The position numbers were made by a program, and so were the translations under genes. Shown here in pieces: positions 1 to 7,222 of a stretch of 64,000 nt of DNA. A model generated the notes under the pieces. The model was not told the DNA's origin. It did not search any database and saw nothing but the letters and a program-made list of their open reading frames with translations. Source of the DNA: an uncultured Acidimicrobiales bacterium (lineage in GTDB: Bacteria; Actinomycetota; Acidimicrobiia; Acidimicrobiales; Bin134); NCBI GenBank assembly GCA_951813325.1, contig OX638350.1, positions 1,599,029 through 1,663,028 of the forward strand. The letters run 5' to 3'. How positions within the stretch are numbered: position 1 is the first letter of the stretch; every line of letters begins with the position of its first letter.

Positions 1-199
1 CCGTCACTCCAACATGAAGGAGCTGCGGGTGGGAGCGCTTCGGATTCTCTTCGCCTTCGACCCCCTGCGGAAGGCGATCCTTTTGCTGGGAGGGGACAAG
101 TCCGGACAGTGGACCCGGTGGTACCCACGGGCAATCCGTCGAGCCGATGACCTCTATGACCAGCATCTGGCATCCCTGCGAGACGAAGGATTGATCTGA
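1..199 (+). CDS. HigB/RelE-type toxin, phage Gp49-like family (5' end outside window)
   Basis: The reading frame is open from the left edge (first full codon at base 2) to the TGA at 197-199, so the N-terminus is missing. The visible part reads RHSNMKELRVG, then LRILFAFDP, AILLLGGDKSG and WTRWYPRAI, the conserved second half of the HigB-like/Gp49 mRNA interferase family. Members cleave translated mRNA and are neutralised by the HTH antitoxin encoded next. The TGA overlaps the antitoxin ATG by one base, so the two are translationally coupled in toxin-first order, as in higBA systems. The family call is firm; activity is inferred. Confidence 0.85.
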   Translation, partial: RHSNMKELRVGALRILFAFDPLRKAILLLGGDKSGQWTRWYPRAIRRADDLYDQHLASLRDEGLI

Positions 200-522
200 T
201 GGCCAAGAAATTCAAGGACCTTGCTGCGCCCCTTTATGCCGACCCCGAGTCTCGGGCGCAGATCGAACGGGACAAACGGGAGATGGAGGCCGAGATCTTC
301 GCATGCAAGCTGGTCGATCTACGCCAGGAGTTGGGGGTCAGCCAGACTGATCTGGCCGAGCGCCTGGGGATTTCCCAAGCTGGTGTCTCCAAGCTGGAGA
401 GATCCACCAACCCCAAGCTCTCCACCATGCGCAAGCTCACCGAAGCCCTCGGAGGAACCCTCCACATCCAAGTGCGCGTCGGCGACCGCTCCATCGAGCT
501 CGGCACAGACGTCAATGAGTAG
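199..522 (+). CDS. HigA-type XRE/Cro helix-turn-helix antitoxin
   Basis: This 107-residue protein has an HTH_3 domain at about residues 40-90: LRQELGVSQTDLAERLGIS forms the first helices and QAGVSKLER the recognition helix. The short N-terminal stretch before it probably contacts the toxin. It should bind and neutralise the HigB-like toxin encoded immediately upstream and repress their shared promoter, which lies left of the window. The ATG overlaps the toxin stop by one base (TGATG), which fixes the start. Downstream there is no clear gene for several hundred bases. Confidence 0.88.
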   Translation: MAKKFKDLAAPLYADPESRAQIERDKREMEAEIFACKLVDLRQELGVSQTDLAERLGISQAGVSKLERSTNPKLSTMRKLTEALGGTLHIQVRVGDRSIELGTDVNE

Positions 523-755
523 AAATAATCTCTGAGCCGGGCTTCGAATACCATCCGGCTTCCTCACACGAATGAACCCGACTGTCAACGACCTCCGTTA
601 GTCTGAGAATGGACTACAGCTCGGCCAACGCCTGCGGCGGCAAGATTCTAGCCGACGCCTTTGCCATGCTCGGCCGGGAATGCAAGATCATCCAGGTCAC
701 CGAATATGGCTTCTGAGAGCGAAGGCTGCAAGCTCTCGGGCCACGCCACACCGGA
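523..755. other. Intergenic region without a convincing gene
   Basis: The best candidate on the plus strand is a 35-codon frame at 609-716 (starts MDYSSANACGG, ends QVTEYGF). It has no recognisable family and no strong ribosome-binding site. It may be a remnant of a longer gene, because the region ends near a mobile-element scar at 1003-1050. I see no promoter, tRNA or strong hairpin here. Confidence 0.4.
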
Positions 756-965
756 TTACCCCGCCATTGTGGTGCAACCTGGGCAGCCGGCTTGGTTCCC
801 GACGTGCTGAAGCCCGCAGTCAGGGCAGCGGATCCACTTCCTGCCTGTCGTCGCCATAGGGAAGCGAGGCGACTTTGGCGCAGGGGAAGGGACCGGCTCA
901 TCTGGCCGCGGCGAGGCCTCCCGGGTCTGGCGCGGGACAGTAGCGACGGTCGGGGCTTCGCCCAT
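756..965 (-). CDS. Possible small zinc-ribbon protein
   Basis: A 69-codon frame whose C-terminal third reads KWIRCPDCGL then AGCPGC, a CX2C...CX2C zinc-ribbon pattern. The N-terminal half is proline- and arginine-rich without recognisable structure. An in-frame TAG lies four codons upstream of the ATG. A competing frame on the same strand (614-1000) is arginine-rich and looks non-coding. The zinc-ribbon spacing is the only support. It could be a chance pattern or the tail of a decayed gene between mobile-element scars. Confidence 0.3.
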   Translation of the reverse strand: MGEAPTVATVPRQTREASPRPDEPVPSPAPKSPRFPMATTGRKWIRCPDCGLQHVGNQAGCPGCTTMAG

Positions 966-1002
966 CTCAGCCGACGCCTACGCTTGAGCCGCTTGTCCAA
1001 GA

Positions 1003-1050
1003 CTAGTGGTGTGTCGTGGGTTTATTCGCGCGTGTCCTGCTAGGCATCGA
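1003..1050. repeat. Mobile-element scar, copy A
   Basis: Bases 1003-1024 are identical over 22 nt to 3499-3520 (begins CTAGTGGTGTGTCG). Bases 1034-1050 (GTCCTGCTAGGCATCGA) are the exact reverse complement of 3619-3635. The two blocks are 9 nt apart here and about 100 nt apart in copy B. On the minus strand both 22-mers encode NPRHTT, which suggests the 3' end of a lost transposase or a short non-autonomous element. The element family is not identified. Confidence 0.6.
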
Positions 1051-1130
1051 TTGCTTCCACCGGAAGAATCCTATGCCGCGGTGGCTTTGGACCATCGGGA
1101 AATAGTCATAGGTGGGTGGTTTGAGCAGAT

Positions 1131-1967
1131 TCAGGCCGGCCAGTAGCCGCCGGGGTAGGGGGCGCTGGCGTCGAGGGTCATCACCGTGAGACCCAGTTCG
1201 TCGAGCAGGGGGAGGCTGGAGAGAATCTCACCGCAGCGGTCGATGGGGCAGTGGCACAGGGCTACGGCTGCTTCCACCATGGCCTCCATCGACTCGATCT
1301 GGTCGGGGCGCAGGATGTTGCCCACCAGCTCGTCGGCGCCCTCAGATAGCACGGCGGCTTGGGGCTCGATGGTGTTGATGCGGATGTTTCGGGGGTGCAG
1401 CTCCACGGCCAGTGCGCTGGTCATGCGGTTCAGGGCCGCCTTGGTGGTGCCGTAGAACCCGAAGATGCCCTTCACGCCGTCGGCCGGGAACGGCGGGCCG
1501 ACGGCCAGGTTGGCGGTGGCACTGGAGAGGTTGACGATCCAGCCCTCCCCGGCGGCCTCCATGTCGGGCAGCACCGCGTCGATAAGGTCGTGGGGGGCGA
1601 GAAGATTGATCTCCAGCATCAGGCGGCGCCGCTTGAGCGGGTAGCCCACCATCGGCTGGTAGATGGCGGCCGCCGCGTTGTTGACCAGGATGTCGATCGG
1701 TCCCAGCGCCTCCTTGGCCTGGGGGACGACGGCCGCCCGGCTTTCGGCGTCGGCCAAGTCGGCCTGGATGGCGATGTGGGTGCCAGGGTGGGCGTTGAGC
1801 TCGGCCAGGGTCTCGTTGAGCGAGCCGGGCAGGGTGGGGTGGGAATCCAGGGTTCGAGCGGTAATGGCCACGTTGGCCCCCTCGGCGGCCAGCCGCTGGG
1901 CAATGCCTTTGCCGATGCCTCGACTGGCCCCGGTGACGATGGCGTTCTTGCCCTCGAATCGCTTCAT
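1131..1967 (-). CDS. SDR family NAD(P)-dependent oxidoreductase
   Basis: A 278-residue classical short-chain dehydrogenase/reductase. It shows the glycine-rich cofactor loop TGASRGIG near the N-terminus, NNAAA after the fourth strand, the serine of NLSSATAN and the catalytic YGTTK (Tyr-x3-Lys). The C-terminus has a family extension after the Rossmann fold. I chose the ATG at 1967 (MKRFEGKNAIVTG), which places the cofactor loop at the usual distance; the ATG at 1976 is equally possible. The substrate is unknown. It diverges from the peroxiredoxin gene with about 90 bp between starts. Confidence 0.88.
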   Translation of the reverse strand: MKRFEGKNAIVTGASRGIGKGIAQRLAAEGANVAITARTLDSHPTLPGSLNETLAELNAHPGTHIAIQADLADAESRAAVVPQAKEALGPIDILVNNAAAAIYQPMVGYPLKRRRLMLEINLLAPHDLIDAVLPDMEAAGEGWIVNLSSATANLAVGPPFPADGVKGIFGFYGTTKAALNRMTSALAVELHPRNIRINTIEPQAAVLSEGADELVGNILRPDQIESMEAMVEAAVALCHCPIDRCGEILSSLPLLDELGLTVMTLDASAPYPGGYWPA

Positions 1968-2059
1968 GGCGAGCATCCTAAGTTCACAGGCCTTCACACC
2001 TTGCAGTGTGGCGCTTCCAACTGCTCCGTCTCTGACTGCCGGTACTAGGGTCACCACCC

Positions 2060-2530
2060 ATGCTGAGCGAAGGAACGAAGGCCCCGGAGTTCACCGCACC
2101 GGACCAGGATGGCAACGATTTGGCTCTGGCCGACTTGAGGGGCAATTGGGTGGCGTTCTGGTGGTACCCGAAAGCGTCCACCAGAGGTTGAACGATCCAG
2201 GGACAGGGATTCCGTGACCGAATCTCCGAGTTTGAGGCCCTAGGCGCAGTTGTTGTGGGGGCGTCGTTTGACACTGTTGAAGATCAAAAGGGCTTCGTAG
2301 ATGGCGAGAGCTTCCCGTTCAAGCTGATCGCCGACCCCGACCGGACCGTCGGGCGGGCCTATGACGCCGAGCGGGCCGAAGGCGAGCCCTACTTCGAACA
2401 CGGCCTGCCCCGCCGGATCAGTTACCTGATCTCGCCTGATGGCACCGTGGCCAAGGCCTACGACCTCGAGGGCCAGGACCTGGCCCAGCACGCTGCCGAG
2501 ATCATCGCCGACATCAAAGCGTTGAGCTAG
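2060..2530 (+). CDS. BCP-type peroxiredoxin, probable selenoprotein (TGA at codon 44 read as Sec)
   Basis: Reading through the TGA at 2189-2191 gives one 156-residue AhpC/TSA-BCP peroxiredoxin. Before the TGA: APEFTAPDQDG and VAFWWYPKASTRG. After it: TIQGQGFRDRISEFEALGA, ASFDT, LIADPDRTVGRAY and the usual C-terminus. In the family the motif is YPKAxTPGCT, so the TGA falls exactly on the peroxidatic cysteine; proline of TPG is arginine here. No cysteine exists anywhere in the protein, and the resolving-cysteine position of BCP (five residues later) is Gln, so Sec would act alone with an external reductant. It would reduce hydroperoxides in the cytoplasm. A stem-loop follows the TGA. A nonsense mutation is the alternative, but frame and family conservation continue intact downstream. 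Confidence 0.86.
2192..2227 (+). promoter_or_regulatory. Candidate bacterial SECIS element of the peroxiredoxin
   Basis: The seven-pair stem GGGATTC (2206-2212) with GAATCTC (2220-2226), one pair being G-U, closes a 7-nt loop CGTGACC with G at its second position. The loop starts 22 nt after the TGA. Bacterial SECIS elements sit in the coding sequence directly after UGA, with the loop about 16-37 nt away and a G among the first loop bases, so geometry and loop fit. SelB binding is inferred. Confidence 0.7.
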
Positions 2531-2545
2531 TAACCCCGAGCTAAC

Positions 2546-3487
2546 TCAGAACTCGATGACCCAGCGGCCCCGGGTGCCGCCAGCCTCCAACCGGGCGTGG
2601 GCCTCGGAAGCGTTCTCCATAGGTACCGTGCCGGCCACCCGCAGCGATACCTGGCCGTCTTCGGCCTGTTGGCGCAAGCAGTCAAGCTTTGCCTGCTCTT
2701 TGAAGTAGTCGAACACCCAGGTGACGTGGAATTGAATGCCCCGCTCGCCGTTGCCCGGCCATCCTCGCACCGAGGCGAAGCCTCCGCCGTCGCGCACTGC
2801 GGCTACCAGATGCTCCATTTGCACTGACCCGTCGGCCAGACCGTCCACCCCATCAGGAGCGTGCTCTCGTATCCGATCGGCCACGTCGTCGCCCCGGCGC
2901 ACGATCACGTCGGCACCGAACGAGGCCACCAACTCCTCGTCGGCCTCGGAAGAATCAGCAATTACCCGTAGGCGATCGGCTTTGGCCAACTCCACCATGT
3001 AGCCGCCATAGCACCCCGCCGCGCCGGTGACGGCCAGAGTCTGGCCGGGCTGAAGGGCGAGCTGATCCAGGCTGAGCCGGGCGGTGAGGCCGTTCATGGG
3101 CAGAGTGCTGGCCTCGGCGAACGACGAACCCTCCGGCATCGGGGCCACCGATTCGGCCGGCAGCACCACATATTCCGAGTAGGCCCCGTGAGAACCCCGG
3201 GGCAGCACGATGGCCATCACTTGATCGCCCACTTGCAAGTCGGTCTCGGTGCCTTCGCCGATCTGGTCCAGCACCCCGGCCACGTCCATGCCCGGCACGT
3301 AGGGCGGCGGGCCGGTCTTGGCTTGCTCCGCCGCCCGAAGGCCCGAGCGCGTAATGGTATCGGTAGGGCTGACCGCGGTGGCCCGCACCCGAATCCTCAC
3401 CTTGCCGGGACCAGCCTCTGGAGTGGGGAGCTCCACCACTTCCAGCGCTTCGGGCCCGCCGTACTCGATAACGCCTACTGCTCGCAT
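2546..3487 (-). CDS. Quinone oxidoreductase-like zinc-independent MDR alcohol dehydrogenase
   Basis: A 313-residue medium-chain dehydrogenase/reductase. The GroES-like N-terminal half has VRATAVSPTDT and PGMDVAGVLDQIGEG followed by VGDQVMA. The Rossmann half begins VTGAAGCYGGYMVELAK, the NADPH-binding loop. No structural-zinc cysteine cluster is visible, matching the quinone oxidoreductase (QOR) branch. It likely reduces quinones or enones with NADPH. It starts at ATG 3487, 12 nt from a mobile-element scar, and converges on the peroxiredoxin gene with 15 bp between stops. Confidence 0.88.
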   Translation of the reverse strand: MRAVGVIEYGGPEALEVVELPTPEAGPGKVRIRVRATAVSPTDTITRSGLRAAEQAKTGPPPYVPGMDVAGVLDQIGEGTETDLQVGDQVMAIVLPRGSHGAYSEYVVLPAESVAPMPEGSSFAEASTLPMNGLTARLSLDQLALQPGQTLAVTGAAGCYGGYMVELAKADRLRVIADSSEADEELVASFGADVIVRRGDDVADRIREHAPDGVDGLADGSVQMEHLVAAVRDGGGFASVRGWPGNGERGIQFHVTWVFDYFKEQAKLDCLRQQAEDGQVSLRVAGTVPMENASEAHARLEAGGTRGRWVIEF

Positions 3488-3498
3488 GGGCCGGGAGC

Positions 3499-3635
3499 CT
3501 AGTGGTGTGTCGTGGGTTTAGCGCCGTGGATTGCGACGGCAGCGGCGTTCCTCGCAAGGCGCACCGACGCAGCCATACCCGGAGCGTACGGCAAGGAGGC
3601 GCAACGCCGCGAGGGATGTCGATGCCTAGCAGGAC
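3499..3635. repeat. Mobile-element scar, copy B (about 137 bp)
   Basis: The left block 3499-3520 matches 1003-1024 exactly. The right block 3619-3635 (TCGATGCCTAGCAGGAC) is the reverse complement of 1034-1050. Between them lies GC-rich DNA with partly complementary stretches around 3537-3615. Read on the minus strand the segment encodes a short basic peptide ending NPRHTT, like the tail of a transposase. It is probably a MITE or insertion-sequence remnant. Bases 3636-3685 show nothing further. Confidence 0.55.
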
Positions 3636-3685
3636 GCCCTGATCAACTTGCAGACGGACCACTTGGGGTCAGGTGTCGTGCCTGT

Positions 3686-4546
3686 TCAGTCCCAGCAGTC
3701 GATGTCGCTGCTGTCGCGCACCCCGCACGAATGGTCGGCGCCTGACGAAATGGCTATGAATCGCCTAATCGGCGGGTCGGCCGCCCCGCCAGTGCCCCAG
3801 CACCGGGGAGTGCCGTCGTCACGCAGGCCGCAGGTGTGCTCCCAGCCGGCGGAGATGGCGATGAACCGGTCGCCCGGAGGCTCGGCCCGGCCTCCGGCGT
3901 TGTCGCCCCAGCACTTCACGGTGCCATCGTTGAGAATCCCGCAGGCATGAGATTGGCCGACGGAGACGGCTGTGAATCGGCCCTCTGGAGGATCACGCCA
4001 TCCGTAAGCGCCCCAGCACTCCACGCTGCCGTTGTCGCGGACGCCGCAAGAGTTCTCACCCCAACCGGCGGAAAAATCGGTGTATTGAACCTGCCGAATG
4101 ACTGGCACTTCTGGATTGGCCTTACTGTTGGCCCAGCATCTGACGGTGCTGTCTTCACGGATGCCACACGACCGCAATCCTCCAACGGAGATGGCGACAA
4201 AGCGGCCCTGGGGAGGAAGACTGCGCACTTCGTAGTTGTCGCCCCAGCAGTCGATGGCGCCGCCGTCGCGGATCCCGCACGAATAGCCCGAACCGGCGGA
4301 GATGGCAGTGAAAGTGCCCTTGGGGACATAGGCCCAACCGGCATTGGTCCAGTTGTCGCCCCAACACCAGACGGTGCTGTTGGTTGTGATGCCGCAGGTG
4401 TGGTCCTCCCCGGCAGATATGGACGTGAATTGGTCTCCTGGAGTGTCCGCGTCATCTATGACACAAGCGGTGGCCAACACCGCGACCGCGGCCACCACGG
4501 CCACGAAGGCTGTGGTCGATTTCCGGTGATTCGACAGCCCGACCAA
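3686..4546 (-). CDS. RCC1-repeat lipoprotein
   Basis: A 286-residue secreted protein. Residues 1-28 form a lipoprotein signal peptide with lipobox LATAC. The mature part is seven RCC1/BLIP-II-like beta-propeller repeats of about 35 residues, each with a CG(I/V/L)...CW(G/A) core such as HTCGITTNST then VWCWGDN, and linked by FxAISAG. Paired cysteines in every repeat suggest a disulfide per blade, consistent with extracytoplasmic location. The role is unknown; such propellers usually bind ligands or proteins. Codon use matches the neighbours. Confidence 0.85.
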   Translation of the reverse strand: MVGLSNHRKSTTAFVAVVAAVAVLATACVIDDADTPGDQFTSISAGEDHTCGITTNSTVWCWGDNWTNAGWAYVPKGTFTAISAGSGYSCGIRDGGAIDCWGDNYEVRSLPPQGRFVAISVGGLRSCGIREDSTVRCWANSKANPEVPVIRQVQYTDFSAGWGENSCGVRDNGSVECWGAYGWRDPPEGRFTAVSVGQSHACGILNDGTVKCWGDNAGGRAEPPGDRFIAISAGWEHTCGLRDDGTPRCWGTGGAADPPIRRFIAISSGADHSCGVRDSSDIDCWD

Positions 4547-4564
4547 TGGATCCGCCGAAATTGA

Positions 4565-5392
4565 TCAGGATCGGGAGCGAGAGGCGACGACGTCGGTGAA
4601 GTCCACGAAAGAGCGCAGGGTGTGGCCGCCGTCCACGGTAATGAACTGGCCGGTGGTGAAGCTCGACTCTGGACCGGCCAGAAAGCGGATGGCTTCGGCG
4701 ATGTCGTCGGGGCGGCCAATGCGCTGGAGGGGCTGCTGATCGAGATACTGGGCCACTACCGAGTCGTTGTTCACCAGTCCTTGGGTGGTGTCGGTGGCGG
4801 TCAGCCCCGGTCGCACTGCGTTGATTCGCACGCCGAGAGCGCCCAACTCGTCGGCGGCTACTCGGACCAAGGCGTCAACACCCGCTTTGCCCGCGCAGTA
4901 GGCGGCCAGGAAGCGGCACGATTGGATGGCTGCGGTAGACGACACCGCCACGATGGAACCGCCTCCGGCGTCGGCCATGTGCTGTCCGGCGTGTTTAATC
5001 ATGATGAACGGAGCCACCACGTTGAAGCTGACGATTTCGGCGACCTGCTCTGGCTCGTAGTCGAGCACCGCGGCCATTGCGCCCCCTCCAGGGACCGATA
5101 CCGCCATATCCAGCCGCCCGGTGGGCCCAGCGGCCATGGCCACCGCGGCCAGTACCTGGTCGCTGCCGGTGGCGTCGCAGGTGGTCCAGCGGATGGAGCC
5201 TCCGGTCTCGGCCGCTAGGGGGGACAACTCGTCGGCGACCTCTTGCAGGTGGCCCGAGCTGCGGCTGGCGATCACCACATGAGCGCCGTCGCCCACCAGC
5301 AGCCGGGCGGTGGACCGGCCGATGCCGCCCGCACCCCCGGTGACCAGGGCGGACATTCCGGCAAGGGGCAGGCTCTCAGAAGGGTTGCTCAT
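4565..5392 (-). CDS. SDR family NAD(P)-dependent oxidoreductase
   Basis: A 275-residue classical SDR with TGGAGGIGRSTARLL for cofactor binding, SVPGGG in place of the usual NNAG, VSSTAA holding the catalytic serine, and YCAGK as catalytic Tyr-x3-Lys. The C-terminal INAVRPGLTAT and GQFITVDGG are typical of FabG-like members. The start ATG at 5392 overlaps the stop of the upstream LLM oxidoreductase as ATGA, which fixes the start and shows a two-gene operon. The pair likely oxidises a shared catabolic intermediate; the substrate is unknown. Confidence 0.9.
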   Translation of the reverse strand: MSNPSESLPLAGMSALVTGGAGGIGRSTARLLVGDGAHVVIASRSSGHLQEVADELSPLAAETGGSIRWTTCDATGSDQVLAAVAMAAGPTGRLDMAVSVPGGGAMAAVLDYEPEQVAEIVSFNVVAPFIMIKHAGQHMADAGGGSIVAVSSTAAIQSCRFLAAYCAGKAGVDALVRVAADELGALGVRINAVRPGLTATDTTQGLVNNDSVVAQYLDQQPLQRIGRPDDIAEAIRFLAGPESSFTTGQFITVDGGHTLRSFVDFTDVVASRSRS

Positions 5393-6360
5393 AGGCCAGC
5401 TACTCCTTCTCTCACAACAGTGCACAGCAACTCGGCGTGGCGGTGGGCCAAGTCGTCGGGCATGCCGGCGATGCTGGCCCAGCAGTAGGCCTCCACCATG
5501 GGGATGCTCTCGGACAGTTGGCGCAGGTGCTCGATGGCGTCGTCGGGAGTGAGCACCTCCATCGGGGAGATGACCCCCATGGTGCTGCGGCGCTCCCGAA
5601 GCTTCTCCACCGTGAGCGGGCTGGGGGTCTTGCCGGTGCCCGCCGCCCCCGCGGCCCGGTAGGTGTTCATCTGCCACGCCAAGTGGGGGAGGATGCGCTC
5701 GTAGGCCTCGTCGGGGTCGTCGGCCACCACCATGCTCACCACCCCGGCCATTTTGGCTGTGCCCGGGTCGTGGCCTCCCTCGTCCAAGCCCTCGGTGTAG
5801 GGCTCCAGCGAGGCCGGGTTGATGGACAGCAGGCCGCAACCCAGCCGGCCGGCCCGCCGGGCGCCCTGGGGGCCGTTATAGCCCAGCCAGATGGGGAAGG
5901 GGTTCTGCACTGCCGGCGGGGTGACGACGCCGCCGTCCAACAGCTCCCGCACCTCTCGCACCCGCTGGTCGGTGATGGTGTAGCGCTTGGACAAGTCGGC
6001 CCCGTAAGCCTCGAACTCGTCGTGCACGTAACCCGCACCCAGCCCCAGGTCGATCCGGCCGTTGCTGATCTGGTCGGCCACCGCGGTTTCCTCGGCAATC
6101 TGGGGAGCGAGGCGGAGCGGGGCCAGCAGAACAGCGGTGCCGATCCGCACCCGCTGGGTTCGGGCGGCCACCGCCGCGGCGAAGGTGAGCGGCTGGGGCA
6201 GATAGCCGTCCTCGAAGAAGTGGTGCTCGCTGAGCCACACCGAGTCGGCCCCCCACTCGTCGGCTTGGACGGCCAGCTCCAGCGACTGCCGGTAGAAATC
6301 GGGCCAGGGCTTTCGCCATTCCGGCGGATTCCGCAGGTCCAGGTAGATGCCTATACGCAT
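5389..6360 (-). CDS. LLM class flavin-dependent oxidoreductase
   Basis: A 323-residue luciferase-like monooxygenase. It has the N-terminal LAVQADEWGADSVWLSEHHF signature, RIGTAVLLAPL, and GRIDLGLGAGYVHDEFEAYG, all typical of the TIM-barrel flavin/F420 binding domain. Members oxidise substrates with FMNH2 and O2, or act as F420-dependent dehydrogenases; the sequence does not settle which. Its stop overlaps the start of the following SDR (ATGA), so both are co-translated. Confidence 0.88.
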   Translation of the reverse strand: MRIGIYLDLRNPPEWRKPWPDFYRQSLELAVQADEWGADSVWLSEHHFFEDGYLPQPLTFAAAVAARTQRVRIGTAVLLAPLRLAPQIAEETAVADQISNGRIDLGLGAGYVHDEFEAYGADLSKRYTITDQRVREVRELLDGGVVTPPAVQNPFPIWLGYNGPQGARRAGRLGCGLLSINPASLEPYTEGLDEGGHDPGTAKMAGVVSMVVADDPDEAYERILPHLAWQMNTYRAAGAAGTGKTPSPLTVEKLRERRSTMGVISPMEVLTPDDAIEHLRQLSESIPMVEAYCWASIAGMPDDLAHRHAELLCTVVREGVAGL

Positions 6361-6388
6361 TCTGTGACCCTACAGATCCTGGGTGGCT

Positions 6389-7222
6389 CTACTCGTCTTG
6401 AGTGGCAGGGGGCATCCAGTCGGGCCAGTGTTCGGCCAGGGTGAGCGACCACTCTGGCGGGCGCTTCTCCAGAAAGGCCATAACTCCCTCCGTGGCGTCG
6501 GGCTGGCCCATGACGTGGAGGTGGATGCGGCGCTCCAAGTCGTTGATCACACCCTGGTCTCCGGGCGAGGTGGTCCACAGCAGGCGCTTGCTGAGGGCGA
6601 CCGATACCGGGGCGACATTGACTGCGATGTCTTTGGCGGCCTCCATGGCGGTGGGCAGAACTTTGTCAGCGGGCATAGCTGCGCTGACCAGGCCCATCTC
6701 GGCCGCTTCGGTGCCGGTGTACATCTTTCCGGTGAGCAGGATCTCCAGCGCCTTGGCGTGGCCCACGGTGCGGGGCAGGGTCCAGTGGGAGCGAAAATCG
6801 GGCAGTACTCCCCGGCGGTTCTGCACGATGCCCCATCGGGCGTCGGCCGCGATGTAGCGGATGTCGCACTGGAGGGCCATGGTCATGCCCAAGCCCACGG
6901 CATGGCCGTTGACGGCGGCGATGACCGGCTTGCGCACGTCCCAGGGATGGAACTCGAGGGCGTCGGAGCGGAATCCGTCAGGGTTGGGGGTGCCGAACAC
7001 GCCCGGACCCCCCGAGAAGTCGGCGCCCGCGCAGAAGGCCCGACCCGCCCCAGTGATGACCACCGCCCGCACATCCTCGTCGCCATCACCGCGGCGCAGG
7101 GCGTCGGACACCTCTGTGCCCATCAGAGCGCTGAAGGCGTTGAGCTTCTCCGGGCGATTCAAAGTGATCACCGCCACCCGGTCATTCACCGAGTAGGCGA
7201 TGTCTTGGTAGTCGTCACTCAC
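6389..7222 (-). CDS. Enoyl-CoA hydratase/isomerase family protein
   Basis: A 277-residue crotonase. It shows ITLNRPEKLNAF, the first oxyanion-hole loop RAFCAGADFSGG, the second at AVNGHAVGLGMTMAL, and a C-terminal domain with AKALEILLTGKMYTG. The start is the GTG at 7222, preceded by GAGGAG about 9 nt upstream and overlapping the P-type ATPase stop by one base (TAGTG). It hydrates or isomerises an enoyl-CoA in beta-oxidation or a related path; the catalytic glutamates are not clearly canonical, so the reaction is open. Confidence 0.86.
   Translation of the reverse strand: MSDDYQDIAYSVNDRVAVITLNRPEKLNAFSALMGTEVSDALRRGDGDEDVRAVVITGAGRAFCAGADFSGGPGVFGTPNPDGFRSDALEFHPWDVRKPVIAAVNGHAVGLGMTMALQCDIRYIAADARWGIVQNRRGVLPDFRSHWTLPRTVGHAKALEILLTGKMYTGTEAAEMGLVSAAMPADKVLPTAMEAAKDIAVNVAPVSVALSKRLLWTTSPGDQGVINDLERRIHLHVMGQPDATEGVMAFLEKRPPEWSLTLAEHWPDWMPPATQDE

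Noticed and set aside
614-1000. 128-codon minus-strand frame
   Set aside because: Arginine-rich, low-complexity translation with no domain; the overlapping zinc-ribbon frame is the better candidate.
2189-2191. TGA as a plain nonsense mutation or sequencing error in the peroxiredoxin
   Set aside because: The frame and family match continue, a stem-loop follows at the right distance, and two more genes in the window show the same TGA-for-Cys pattern.
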